Assembly (NCBI RefSeq): GCF_004771275.1
Contig: NZ_RQEV01000011.1
Location: 1-64,000 of the forward strand
DNA from: Leptospira fluminis
GTDB taxonomy: Bacteria; Spirochaetota; Leptospiria; Leptospirales; Leptospiraceae
Length of the DNA: 64,000 nucleotides
Reading direction: 5' to 3'
Each line of letters begins with the position of its first letter. Within the stretch, counting starts at the first letter, position 1. A program made the position numbers and the translations under genes. Positions 8,301 through 17,453 of the stretch are shown here, piece after piece. Below the pieces are notes generated by a model. That model was not told where the DNA came from. It saw only the letters and a program-made list of their open reading frames with translations, and searched no databases.

Positions 8301-11300
8301 GCGATGGCTCCGTTCGTTCCGCCCTGCTCTTCTCCTACGATGGTCTGGGTTGCAATATTCGCAACCACCGCCACCGCTCGCGCAATCCGCATAGCGCTCA
8401 TTCCGTCTGTTGCCAAGGTCGCTACGTTTTTAATGTCGTTTGTGATGGAGGCAATCGTTTCTAGCAACGTCTCGGAGGCAGTTCCAGAACTAGCCACTGT
8501 AATCAGGATCGAGGCCGCAAGCTCCACTGCCTGGGCCGCCTCGTTCACCCTCTCCTGTCTCGCCTGCTTCTTCGCCTCTCTATGGTCCATATATCCACGG
8601 AGGAGGCTCGCAAAGTTCTCCACTTCCTGCTCCGATCCGTTCGGATCCATACTCCGCGCAATCGCATCAAAAAATAGTTCTCTCGCCTTTTGTTTGAGAA
8701 AGGACTTATTGACCATCCCGACTTCGGACTGTGCCTGCAAGGCCGCGCCCGTTACCGTATCCGACCAATCCTTCGATTGCCGATAGATACTCTTCACATC
8801 CGATTTGCTGAACAATCCGAAGGCCTTTCCCACGTCTGCAAACGTTGTTAAGGCGCCTCTATAAACCTTCGCTTCCAGTACGCCTAGGCCTCCCTTAAAC
8901 AACGCTTTGTCAAGAAGGCTCGTCCCGCCGGTTAAGACGATTTTCGCTGCGTCTAATTTCCTCAGCTCCGCCTTTGCCTGTTCTCTCGTAAGATAGTCCC
9001 CTACGATCTGCTCCATCTGTTTCGTATACGCTGGATCCCAGCCCGCTTGGTTCCCGTAGATCTCGATGGAGGTTTTCGCTAGCTCGATCTTCTCCTGTTG
9101 CCAAGCCTTCTCGTCGTCCTTGTATTCCCTCAACTTCGTCGCATCCACGTCCTTCCGAAGGTTCCCTTCGATCTTCTTATAGTCTCCGTTGGAAATCAAA
9201 TGGAGATCCCGGAACACTTCCAGTCCCGGTTTCAGGAGTGCGTTCTCGATCTCTGCCAGCGGCCCTTCCACATTGCTCGCAGCAAGCCTCAGTTGCCCCT
9301 CGATCCGTCCGAGAGAGAACATCGCGGAAGTCTCCCCGAACTCTCTTTGAGCCTCCTTATGCTTCATATAGGACCCTACGATCTGTTGCATCTTGGCAAT
9401 CTCGTCTGCGGACCAACCGTTCTGCTTTCCGATCTGCGCCGTTGCAAACTCCGCGGCTTGGATTTGGTCGTTATGCCACTGAGTGATCGCATTCTTCTCG
9501 TCCGTTAGCTTTACGGAGTTGATGGCGCTTCTTAAGTTCTTATCAAAATCCTTCTCTTCCCGTTGCGAGATCAGGTGAGCGTTACTCAGCGTCCTCGCGG
9601 CTGCTTCCGCTGCAAATCCTATGGCTTCAGAAATTGGCCCCTCGATCGAGGCTTCCATCGCCGCCACGGAGCGTTCCAACCTTCCCAGGGACAGCGCCTG
9701 CCCCCTCATTCCCAATTCCGTCTTAGCGTCGTTTTGGCGTGCAAAATCCGTCGCCAACTGGGATGCCAATTGAATGACATCCGGAGACCAACCCTGTGAC
9801 TTCCCGTATTCCGTCATGAGGAGACCGTACACCGCCGTCTTATCGTTCCTCCACTGGCTGATCGCCGCCATATCGTCCGGACGGAAAATTCCTCCCCCCA
9901 GCTTATACAGCAGATCTCCCTCCATATACATCAGAGGATCCAAGGGTCCCAGAGCCTGTAGTACGTTCCGGACGCCTGTCAATCCCTGCAAATGATGCTC
10001 CGCAGACTTGTATGCTTCGTGATCCAAATACGCCCCCGCCAAAAACGAAGCCGCCTCCGGAGACAGATGGAAGGTGTTCACAAGCGCCGTTGCATACAAA
10101 CTCTGCACCATATTATGGGTCTCATGAGCGATCCATTGCTTCGTGCTCATCCCTCCCAAAAACACGCTCTCTATAAAATCGGCCACCATCCCGGCCTTTT
10201 GGGCTTGGTCACTCGCGCTCATAGACGCCTTGGTTTCGTTCGCGCTATTCAAAGCGTCGTAACCCGCCAGTTTGGAAAGGATGGCGTTGGAATAATTGCT
10301 ATTGGCAAAGAAATTGTTCACCCCGTTAAAACTCGCGCTGATGACCTCGGAAATCCTTCCCGCCTCGTTATAGCTATTGCTCGTATCGAAAAGATTCCCG
10401 ACCCCTCCCCCATGACCCAAAAGGAATGCCGGAGGCGGTCCCACGCTGATATGCTGGTTATACTGACCGAACCGATAATTGGCGACATTGTCCCCTTGGC
10501 CGTCCGCTGCCCCGGTATAAGTCGCTTGGTCCATCAGGATATTTCCGTTGGAATCCACATGCACGTTCGCGTACTTCAAAGTCGTATACCCGGAACAAAC
10601 GGAACTCATCAGATCGTTCCCGCACTTGGAAGTGATGAACTGATCGATCGTCTCGTGTCCGCAGACCCCGCTCGTAGGATCGCAATACTGGATATAATTC
10701 CCGTCCTGATCCGTCAGATACGTCTTGCCGTCGTCTCCCCGTTTGGTGGCCAGATGTCCGTTGTCCCTCAGCAGTTGGTCCTGCCCGTTCTGCGTAAAGG
10801 TCCGTTCCTGAGCCAGGCTATTCGCCATTTGTTGCATATAGCTCATTCTGTCGTTTAACAGAGCATTGTTGGTAGAGGAAAGGAGCGTAAGATTGGAAAT
10901 CCCGGACATCGCCTGGTTCAAACTCCCTGCAAAATTCGCGAGGAGATTAAAATTCAAGTTTCCGTACTGCCCCTGAGCATTCGTGGACTGCAACCCGGAA
11001 CTCACATTCGCAAACAAGGAACTCGTGATGATCCCGCTACTCGGAGTCTGGGACAAATCCGTCCCGGAGGAGATGGAATTCGGATTCAAAACACCGAACA
11101 ACTCCTGAGCCAAGAGATTCGCGTCTGCCTGGTTCCGACTATCCTGTAACTTCCGATTCACTGAGGCAAAATCCGCAGTCGCTTTGGACTGGAGCTGGTT
11201 CATCTGGGACAACCAATTCGTCTCACTATTCTGCAGATTCTGTAAGCCTGTGGCGTAATCCGCTTGCGCCTGAGAAAGCAAAGTCTGCTCTTTCAACTGC

Positions 11301-13717
11301 CAGCTCGCATACTGCGCCTGGAAGGTACTCACCTGCCCGGTCCAATTCGTAATGCTCGGCAATACGTTTTGGTCCCAATTGTAGGCAAAGCTCTGCAACT
11401 GCGTGGCCAAATTCTGCCAAGTAGTGGCATTGGCCCCGGAATTGAAGTTGGACACCTGATAGTTCAGATTGATGGCGATCCCATCCTCCTGCCACTGAAC
11501 CATCCCAACCCCGCAAATCAGAGGCCAGCCGTAACAACCGCTCTCGTCTTCCCAATAGTCGTAAAAATTCGTCCCTGGAGTCTGACCTATCGTACGATTA
11601 CTCGAAAACGTCTGGTTCGCCCCTGCAATCGCAGGAGCCCCTGTGAAAATATTCCCATAACACCCCAGCCAGTCATGGCAGTACGCGGGATCCACCCCCC
11701 AGTTGTTAGATCCTCCAGCCATATTCCCTTGGTATCTGGTATCCTGGAACGCAGTCAGATCTGCCGCATTAATCCCCGTAATCAAAGATCCGGGACCCAA
11801 ACTCCCGAACCAACTCGCTAGACAGGCCGGATTATAATCATTCACGCGATATGAATCATTATAATAGTAAGACGAAGTGTCCGGATTGCAAGAAGCACTT
11901 CCCCCTGCAGACAAGCTAGCGGAATATGCATTTTCCAGATAATTCGCAAACTGCGCCTGGGTCTCCTGCCCCAAAACATACTTCACGATATTCCAAGCCA
12001 ACCCCACGGCCCCCGAACTATTCGCATTTCCATTTAAGAAGTCTTGTCTAGTAACGGAAAATACGTTCGACACTGTGGCAAACGGATTCGCTACGGTGGG
12101 CAAGTCGCTGTATCCGTTCGGTACGGACACGCTTGCGGACCCTCCCGCCTGGTACAATGCCACCTGACCCTGCGCATTCGCGATCTCTTGCTGCAAAAAG
12201 TTGGACAGGGTAGTCGCCGCATACACCAAGGAGACTTCCATCGTCTGGATCTGGCAGGTATCCTGTCCCGAACTTCCGCTCGGACAAGACACGCAATTCG
12301 GATCACTGGCAGGGCAACTGTTCGCAAAATACTGACCCGTCAATGCGGCTGGGTTCGTGGAGTCCACGATCGCTTGATAACAGGTATCCCCCGTCGGACA
12401 AGTCGCACTGGTCAAAAACTTCTGTTGGGTGCTATCATACCAACCCTGACCGCACACCTCTCCCGTGTTCAGACAGCTCTGGGGATACGATAGCATCTGA
12501 GACGTGGTTTGGTCAAAGATGGCCAGGCCAGTCTTTCCCTGCGTAATCGCGGTTTCGATATTGTTGATCAGATTCTGGAAGGCCTTTCCGTCCGCGTTCA
12601 AAGACGTATGGATGGTCGCCAAAGTCGTACACCCGCTCGTCGCAGTGGCCGGACAGCTCGGATTCACGTAGGTTGCGTTCGTAAGATCGTACAATAATTG
12701 CACGCAAGTATCCCCGCTAGGACAACTGCTCACAAACTGGTTTGCGGTCGTATCGTAGGTATAATTCGTACAGTTTCCGGACGTACAGACTGCGGAGATC
12801 GCGGCTCCGGACGCGGTGTCCTTCAACGCCGTCGCGGTATTCCAAAACAGATCGTTCCCGTTCAGAAATTGCTGGTACCCCATGACCGTCTGGTTCACCT
12901 GATCCTTCACACTCGACTCGTAGGACTGGATCTGTTGCAAATAGGCCTGGTACTGAGCCTGCGTCTGGTTGATCTGCGCCAACAAATTCTGATAATTCGT
13001 ATTCAGACTCTGCAATGCCTGCTCGTAGTTCCAAAGACCGTTTTGGAGATTCGAGTTAAACTGGCTGTACCACTGCTGCTCTAAAGCGTTCAAGGACTGC
13101 TGGTTATTGGTCAAAAGACTCGTGTCCGCGCTTTGTCCGCCGTTCAACGTAGGCTTCCCTCCGTTGAGCAATGACTGGAATTCCGCATCGAACTGATTCT
13201 TCAGATTCGTGACGGTGGCCACATTCCCGCCGTAATACGCGTCTATAAACTGGTCCCTCTGGGTCTGGATCGCGAATTCCGCGTCTCTCTGCCACTGGGT
13301 CAATAGGCTCGACGCCTGGCTTTCCAGAGAGTCGTACACATAATTCTTATAATCCTGTACGCTCTGAAAACTGTCTTGGGTATTCACCCCGCTCACGACG
13401 TTGCTGATCTGCGCCTGGACCTGAGCCTCCCACTGCGATTGCAACACACCGTAACTCTGCAATACGATCGCATCCCAACTGTTGATATTGTGAGAATTCC
13501 CGGCCACGGAGTAGGTGGCCTGCAATTGGTTCTGCCACTGCTGCCAGTTATACGTCTGAGGATTCAACTGCGGAACGTTCACAGGTTGGGAAGTAAGCTT
13601 CCCGTCCAAAACAAACAAGGAAGCTAAGACCGAATACAGAAAGACTCGGAAAAAAAACGAACGACCTGGTCTAGGATTCAAAAACGCTCGAATTCTAAAA
13701 AAAAGACCAACCAACAT
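5363..13717 (-). CDS. Giant exported polymorphic toxin, TIGR04388-like, with HINT and papain-fold tail
   Basis: The protein has 2784 residues. An N-terminal hydrophobic export signal (about 20-43) is followed by a Gln/Trp-rich, coiled-coil-prone region with Cys-rich repeats (about 300-500). Then come tandem helical repeats with W-containing hinges (about 1250-1700), a hydrophobic helical stretch, and a Gly/Asn beta-rich segment before the HINT. The HINT domain runs from Cys2131 (DTCFVAG) to VHNY at 2302-2305. The 480-residue tail ends in a region with Cys2565 (ESICYVAS), His2673 (GHWIEIVGF) and Asn2693-Asp2694 (VNDSWGD), the order of a papain/C39-like peptidase. The model is that HINT cleavage releases a peptidase toxin; this is inference from polymorphic-toxin families. 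Similarity to TIGR04388 is from recall. The next gene is the coupled candidate immunity gene. Confidence 0.85.
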   Translation of the reverse strand: MLVGLFFRIRAFLNPRPGRSFFFRVFLYSVLASLFVLDGKLTSQPVNVPQLNPQTYNWQQWQNQLQATYSVAGNSHNINSWDAIVLQSYGVLQSQWEAQVQAQISNVVSGVNTQDSFQSVQDYKNYVYDSLESQASSLLTQWQRDAEFAIQTQRDQFIDAYYGGNVATVTNLKNQFDAEFQSLLNGGKPTLNGGQSADTSLLTNNQQSLNALEQQWYSQFNSNLQNGLWNYEQALQSLNTNYQNLLAQINQTQAQYQAYLQQIQSYESSVKDQVNQTVMGYQQFLNGNDLFWNTATALKDTASGAAISAVCTSGNCTNYTYDTTANQFVSSCPSGDTCVQLLYDLTNATYVNPSCPATATSGCTTLATIHTSLNADGKAFQNLINNIETAITQGKTGLAIFDQTTSQMLSYPQSCLNTGEVCGQGWYDSTQQKFLTSATCPTGDTCYQAIVDSTNPAALTGQYFANSCPASDPNCVSCPSGSSGQDTCQIQTMEVSLVYAATTLSNFLQQEIANAQGQVALYQAGGSASVSVPNGYSDLPTVANPFATVSNVFSVTRQDFLNGNANSSGAVGLAWNIVKYVLGQETQAQFANYLENAYSASLSAGGSASCNPDTSSYYYNDSYRVNDYNPACLASWFGSLGPGSLITGINAADLTAFQDTRYQGNMAGGSNNWGVDPAYCHDWLGCYGNIFTGAPAIAGANQTFSSNRTIGQTPGTNFYDYWEDESGCYGWPLICGVGMVQWQEDGIAINLNYQVSNFNSGANATTWQNLATQLQSFAYNWDQNVLPSITNWTGQVSTFQAQYASWQLKEQTLLSQAQADYATGLQNLQNSETNWLSQMNQLQSKATADFASVNRKLQDSRNQADANLLAQELFGVLNPNSISSGTDLSQTPSSGIITSSLFANVSSGLQSTNAQGQYGNLNFNLLANFAGSLNQAMSGISNLTLLSSTNNALLNDRMSYMQQMANSLAQERTFTQNGQDQLLRDNGHLATKRGDDGKTYLTDQDGNYIQYCDPTSGVCGHETIDQFITSKCGNDLMSSVCSGYTTLKYANVHVDSNGNILMDQATYTGAADGQGDNVANYRFGQYNQHISVGPPPAFLLGHGGGVGNLFDTSNSYNEAGRISEVISASFNGVNNFFANSNYSNAILSKLAGYDALNSANETKASMSASDQAQKAGMVADFIESVFLGGMSTKQWIAHETHNMVQSLYATALVNTFHLSPEAASFLAGAYLDHEAYKSAEHHLQGLTGVRNVLQALGPLDPLMYMEGDLLYKLGGGIFRPDDMAAISQWRNDKTAVYGLLMTEYGKSQGWSPDVIQLASQLATDFARQNDAKTELGMRGQALSLGRLERSVAAMEASIEGPISEAIGFAAEAAARTLSNAHLISQREEKDFDKNLRSAINSVKLTDEKNAITQWHNDQIQAAEFATAQIGKQNGWSADEIAKMQQIVGSYMKHKEAQREFGETSAMFSLGRIEGQLRLAASNVEGPLAEIENALLKPGLEVFRDLHLISNGDYKKIEGNLRKDVDATKLREYKDDEKAWQQEKIELAKTSIEIYGNQAGWDPAYTKQMEQIVGDYLTREQAKAELRKLDAAKIVLTGGTSLLDKALFKGGLGVLEAKVYRGALTTFADVGKAFGLFSKSDVKSIYRQSKDWSDTVTGAALQAQSEVGMVNKSFLKQKARELFFDAIARSMDPNGSEQEVENFASLLRGYMDHREAKKQARQERVNEAAQAVELAASILITVASSGTASETLLETIASITNDIKNVATLATDGMSAMRIARAVAVVANIATQTIVGEEQGGTNGAIAGFLNGMISSVTMAGKIPYTGFVTWTSHRNADLLMGEDEQKGGWGGGAGFSVGDVTVGASFAPGSGVDVNVNYAGGLLPKGSFVGIDYNAGSGNYTLNGGYDVYSKGGNHYGLAMSASKDGQASVGAFYNYESGNRKIGTNGATINFSNSGNFDVSGQFRGTNVATMDFDTNTHRYKVQGNDNFINELSTNLIQEHAGENRQESIKPTAEAIGHVLSERGVIQESTVQKMVAEGHGEEVLAMYDKYKSDMIEKVGQKGWENILGESAKSIQEKYGVDISVNKGASAEGTLESLWSRVKSDALLALGVSDVGGARSTGSKSFEFDTCFVAGTLVYTKEGYKGIEKIQVGDWVLSHNEKTGQLSFQRVTETYIHDVPLVHKITYHNGIVVETTWNHPFYVKGSGWTQVKDLSPEDRSVTLASIQNSVILEGRNQGVAIGASLASLGGQASNTVAPSWSETYAGTIGIRKVEEIRRPEKVYNIEVEGNHSYFVTKSRVLVHNYTQQIQDILDGKGILTEDNSKLMGGIAGYDKSGSPIYEKSKATIADKLRALGKIEEFNYGGSKWEKTSGNSKDYVSFSTKSNPYGKPEELIFHKENGELKILQRQYHEGKWYEASSTNLDVLKQSVAGFKTDDASAMTYATNVLGERGAKGGKYDDGKPKVAIVRDPVTGEAKFSETATGRKSVEIQIPTGNPKEPLIGKLLMGDVARTQRETRGDYSEKGKPKMIIEYDLRDPKQREAYKRDANAAIGKDGGHLLDESICYVASYSTNERFADIPTGELARKIGYKAAEQGKRTSNLTAKDAKVMLKEFGLTVKENDIYEYKENKEGTNQSQLYDWVKNQIENGKTVNVPGDLDASYRKSQGKKAMGHWIEIVGFVDGPPGKRGYMVNDSWGDLTKHYSKEKGGQDGRLVFYPADDPTIADLAPSGGAYSITKDDGQPDGLPDKSQTPSKGFRKRNSNWFGDIGGGASKIWHWFTGGNQ
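6803..7417 (-). repeat. Direct repeat copy 2 of the HINT module (inside the giant toxin gene)
   Basis: This is the counterpart of 2802-3413 in the same orientation, about 4 kb apart. It encodes residues from RVKSDALL to VHNY. Differences are scattered substitutions plus one extra codon near the ASNTVAPSW segment. The DNA downstream of VHNY differs between copies, though the encoded proteins keep weak similarity for another stretch. Confidence 0.9.
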
Positions 13718-13780
13718 AATGAACCGTCCGGAAAAACGAAGAATATTTTTTCACAATTTCGCTTCGCGCCCCCTCCCCAA

Positions 13781-14341
13781 TCACTGGGAATTGGAGGACA
13801 CGCATCTCAAATAAGCCGGGTTCGACTTCGAAGAAGTATAATAACTGTACCCGTAATAAAAGTTCACGGTCCAGGCGTTATTCGTATTCTGTGCATAGGA
13901 AGTCGTGGACCAAAAAAAGTCAGGAATCCCTGTCCCGGAGGAAGCCTGCCCCGGATCAAAAAGAGTGTTCATCGCGGGGGCAAACTGGGACCGATCCACG
14001 ATAGACTTCAATTCCTGGATCGTAGGCACCCTCCAGGTAATCCCGTTTTTGTTGTACTGGGTGCAATAGGAAGCCGCAGAGGACCAAGCCATACTTACCC
14101 CTCCCGGAAACGTGCTGTTCTTTTGACAACCCGCCGGAGTCGCCGTCGTGGAATACGAATATGGATAAATGCATCTCTGCCAATACAACTTGGTGGCGCT
14201 ATCGTTGATCACGCTCGCGTTATTGGAATTCACCGCAAACCTTGCCGTCTGACCCAGGAGCCCCGAACTGAATCCCGAAAACAAAACGACCGCCGACACC
14301 CGCAATGCAACAGCACAAAACCCGAATCGTCCTTTTTTCAT
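13781..14341 (-). CDS. Small secreted DUF1566 (Lcl C-terminal domain) protein
   Basis: The 186-residue product starts with MKKGRFGF and a hydrophobic stretch ending near LLGQTA, a signal peptide. The remainder is one DUF1566/Lcl-C domain, seen in the order FAVN, ATKLYWQRC, WRVPTIQELKSIVD, FFWSTTSYA and YLRCVSS. These domains resemble C-type-lectin-like modules used in binding. Its ATG overlaps the stop of the upstream lipoprotein gene in an ATGA, so the two are coupled. It lies 63 bp ahead of the giant toxin, so all three may be one transcript. A partner role in toxin display is conjecture. Confidence 0.78.
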   Translation of the reverse strand: MKKGRFGFCAVALRVSAVVLFSGFSSGLLGQTARFAVNSNNASVINDSATKLYWQRCIYPYSYSTTATPAGCQKNSTFPGGVSMAWSSAASYCTQYNKNGITWRVPTIQELKSIVDRSQFAPAMNTLFDPGQASSGTGIPDFFWSTTSYAQNTNNAWTVNFYYGYSYYTSSKSNPAYLRCVSSNSQ

Positions 14342-17145
14342 GGCGTCACCTTCGGTGTCCCCTGACCCATCGTTCCAGACACACACCGCACCGTGTAACT
14401 TGCCGTCACTGCATCGAAATAGATGTCCGGATACTGAAAGTCCACGTACCAACCGTTCGTAACCGTGGGCGCAAACAACGTGGACGACCAATACGGAGCC
14501 GCTAGGGTCCCGCTGAATGCCGAAGCGACTGCGATCGAAGGACTTGCATTATAAATCGATAAAGTTTCCAGATCCTGAACGGTCGGGAGCCTCCAGTTCG
14601 TGATCGACGCATAGCCCGAACCGGAATGTGCCAAGTTCAGCGCACTGCAGGTATTCAAGGCGGTAAAAAAGTCCGTTGAAACCCCCTCGTCCGATTGCTT
14701 CCAGATCAGATTCGTATTCGCATCCCAAACTACGGCATCCCCGCTATACGAATTGGACCAGAGCCCGCTCGGGATGCTGGCTCCCGTCTTCAAACTTTGC
14801 GCGATGGAAAGGGAACCGACAGAGGGCTCATCCCCTTCCCCCGTTACAAACAAAGGAGCGGTCATCCCGGTCGCTACGCCGAAGGTGGTAGTCAAAAAGC
14901 TCTGGGTGACTGTGCTCGCTAGGGCCAAGCCTGCGGCATCCTTCAGAGAACCGGCGCCGATCGACCACTGGACCAAAGCGTTTTCCGGAAAGAAGATCCA
15001 AGGCAGCTGGATCAAAAGCGTATCCGGTTGGTTGCTGCTCCACAAAAATTGGAATTTCGCGTTACTCGTATTCAAAGTTTTCCAAGAGGAATACTGGAAG
15101 ACCTGAACCGTCAAAACGGGCGTAGAGGTCGGATCCAAAGGCTCGCTGAACACCAGGGTCAATTGCGAAGGATTCGGATTCACTCCGGTCGCGCCGCCGG
15201 AAGGAGTCGCGGAAACCAATTTAGGAGCCTGCGTATCCTTCCACACATTCAGAGTTTGCATACCGTACTCCGGCTGGTTCGCCTGATTCCCGACGCACAA
15301 AATTACGGAATTTTTGCCTACGGTGAAATTCAGATTCGCGAGAGAAGTGGAAACTGCCGTTCCCACATTGATATCCGAATTGGTCGGGGTTCCGGACACC
15401 ACATTCCCGCTCGTAAAGGAACTGACCCCTGTAGGAGTTGCGCCGTTATTGCATTCACAATCCGTGGCATTGCTGTATTTCACACCGCTAGGACCGGAAT
15501 ACGTAGTCTTACTCGTAGTAGTCCCGTTCGTAGTCGTGGTGGTCGTAGCTGAAGTACAATTACTTCCGCCTAACAAAACCTTATACGAAGCGCCGTTACC
15601 GGAAAACTGCCAATTGATTCCGAATGCGTTTGAGGCGTTCACAACCTTATTGCTGGGACTGGTGCTGTTCACCTGGATCGTAGGACGAGAAGAGTCGATC
15701 ACATACACCGCAGAGCCGACAGTGGACAGATTCCCCGCCAAATCTCTCGCGAGAAAACGAATCGTTGTATTGGACGTCAAAGAAATCCCGTTCCCGGTGC
15801 TTGGAGGATACGAGTTACCGTTGGAAATCGCTCCCGTCAGGGAATTGATGGCCGGGGCGGAACCGTCCGTCGTATAAGCCACCTGATAACCGCTGCTCAC
15901 CGTAATATTATCTTGGTACGTTAACTGCACTATAATAGGGGTCGTTCCATCGTAACCGTAACCTCCGGCCCCCGGATTCGCTGTCACCGTCGGAGGCGTA
16001 TCATCCCGAGTCACGGAGAAAGAATTCTGCCCCGTCAAACCGCCACTCACGCAGATAAAGATCGTGTTCGGCCCTAAGCTCAGTTGACTGGCCGACAAAA
16101 AGGAAGTGTTGTTTTGGTTCGCGGAAACGGTACCGCTCTCCAAAACGGTTCCGTCCGTACAACCTGTGGCGTTTTGTCGCACGCTATACGTACCCGTCTG
16201 ACTCGATTTCCAAACATAGCTCGTGGATTGGATCGCACCCGAAAGGGAACTCAGATAAAACGAAACAGGAGGACTCACCAAGGTGATGTTCGGAACGTTA
16301 TGATTCACGATGTACGTCGCCGTATTCACGTTTTCCACGTTCCCTGCCAGATCCCTACAGCGGTATTTCAGAATATAGGTCCCGTCCCCGGAACCACCGA
16401 TGGTGGTGCTCGTCTTAGGAGGATTGGTGATGGTACCGTTTTGAGGGGAATAGGTCGGAGTACTGCCGTCCAATGTATAAGCGATATTGCCCGGTGCCAC
16501 GTTATCCGCACAGGTGATCGTCACCGTCTGCACACCGCCGTATGTCCCAGGAGTCAGATTCACGGAACTGCTCGGCGGAATTGTATCTGTAGCCAAACGA
16601 GCGATGATCGGATTGTCCACCACACCGTCGCCGTTCGTATCAAAGCCCTGACCCGCATAAATCGTAACCGGACTCCCCGAACAATTCGGTCCCATGGAAA
16701 GAGTAATGGTACCGTCCGAATGGTAACAAAGGTAATAATCCGGAATGCCGTCCCCGTTCACATCGACTGCATACGGAGTATTCGAGTTGCCTGAATACAG
16801 AAAAATCAGATTCGGCACACCATTGCCTTGAGTGGAAATACCGATCGCATGCCCCGTGCCACTCGCATCGACCACCACGCCGTTTACCATGGGCGCGTTG
16901 GATCCGTTCAAATTCACCGACCTTCCAGGTGACAAAGTGCTAAAACCGGAACCGGAGGAAAAGATTCCACCCGATGAGTTTCCGGACAAAACTCCGGCGG
17001 TGTTGACTACCATCTGTTCCAAGATGGATAAGAGGCTGGTGTCAGGGCGATTCGGGGAACAAGAAGCGACTAAAAAGTACGAAAAACAAAGAAAAACGGA
17101 AAAAAAACGCCCAGAAAATCGATTTTTAAGAATGATTCCAAACAT
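14338..17145 (-). CDS. Large lipoprotein with Ca-binding-like motifs, Ig-like and DUF1566 domains
   Basis: This 935-residue protein starts at an ATG giving MFGIILKN, a hydrophobic helix and the lipobox LVASC. Two DxNxDGxxD loops follow (VDVNGDGIPD and DTNGDGVVDN), resembling EF-hand/dockerin calcium sites. Next come chitobiase C-terminal-type beta modules (ITCADNVAPGNIAYTLDGSTP and a second copy), Cys-containing FIC/ILC segments, a Big_5 Ig-like module (TPSGGATGVNP...LVFSEPLDP), and a C-terminal DUF1566 domain ending in YTVRCVSG. It should be a surface or outer-membrane adhesive lipoprotein. A paralog lies at 34270-37440. It overlaps the next gene by 4 bp. The longer start (17238) gives a poorer signal peptide. 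Confidence 0.82.
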   Translation of the reverse strand: MFGIILKNRFSGRFFSVFLCFSYFLVASCSPNRPDTSLLSILEQMVVNTAGVLSGNSSGGIFSSGSGFSTLSPGRSVNLNGSNAPMVNGVVVDASGTGHAIGISTQGNGVPNLIFLYSGNSNTPYAVDVNGDGIPDYYLCYHSDGTITLSMGPNCSGSPVTIYAGQGFDTNGDGVVDNPIIARLATDTIPPSSSVNLTPGTYGGVQTVTITCADNVAPGNIAYTLDGSTPTYSPQNGTITNPPKTSTTIGGSGDGTYILKYRCRDLAGNVENVNTATYIVNHNVPNITLVSPPVSFYLSSLSGAIQSTSYVWKSSQTGTYSVRQNATGCTDGTVLESGTVSANQNNTSFLSASQLSLGPNTIFICVSGGLTGQNSFSVTRDDTPPTVTANPGAGGYGYDGTTPIIVQLTYQDNITVSSGYQVAYTTDGSAPAINSLTGAISNGNSYPPSTGNGISLTSNTTIRFLARDLAGNLSTVGSAVYVIDSSRPTIQVNSTSPSNKVVNASNAFGINWQFSGNGASYKVLLGGSNCTSATTTTTTNGTTTSKTTYSGPSGVKYSNATDCECNNGATPTGVSSFTSGNVVSGTPTNSDINVGTAVSTSLANLNFTVGKNSVILCVGNQANQPEYGMQTLNVWKDTQAPKLVSATPSGGATGVNPNPSQLTLVFSEPLDPTSTPVLTVQVFQYSSWKTLNTSNAKFQFLWSSNQPDTLLIQLPWIFFPENALVQWSIGAGSLKDAAGLALASTVTQSFLTTTFGVATGMTAPLFVTGEGDEPSVGSLSIAQSLKTGASIPSGLWSNSYSGDAVVWDANTNLIWKQSDEGVSTDFFTALNTCSALNLAHSGSGYASITNWRLPTVQDLETLSIYNASPSIAVASAFSGTLAAPYWSSTLFAPTVTNGWYVDFQYPDIYFDAVTASYTVRCVSGTMGQGTPKVTP

Positions 17146-17453
17146 CAGTGATGCCGCTTTAAATATTAAATGAATAGATAAAGCTCGAGACTGAACCTCC
17201 CACCAAAAAGAAAATTTGGCAAGAGAAAAAAAGGACAAAATAACGGGAAAAAAGACATTTCTCCGAAGAAAAAGGCGAATTTCCGCGGAAGAACCGGAGA
17301 TTTGCTGCCGTCAAAGGCGGGAAAAAACGATTCGCACGATCCCTTTGCGACATTGGCACAACCGAGACCTGATGGGAAGTTTTCTGACTGGAAACGACTT
17401 GCGACGAAATTACGAAGGAAACCTAAAACGAATCTTTGGAAGGGATCATGAAC
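17146..17453. other. Intergenic stretch upstream of the DUF1566 lipoprotein
   Basis: About 300 bp without a supported gene. The short ORFs on both strands are lysine/arginine-rich translations of A-rich DNA and match nothing recognised. It should hold the minus-strand promoter for the toxin-island transcript, but no clear -35/-10 pair could be picked with confidence. The higA remnant begins just to its right. Confidence 0.4.

Noticed and set aside
7937..8464. Plus-strand ORFs antisense to the toxin's beta-rich segment
   Set aside because: Low-complexity shadow frames of a Gly/Ala-rich coding sequence; no start signals.
9992..10858. 288-codon plus-strand ORF antisense to the giant toxin gene
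   Set aside because: Arg/His-rich translation with no family signature and fully covered by a strongly supported minus-strand gene.
16084..16794. 236-codon plus-strand ORF antisense to the DUF1566 lipoprotein
   Set aside because: Arg/Thr-rich shadow frame; the opposite strand has clear domain motifs.
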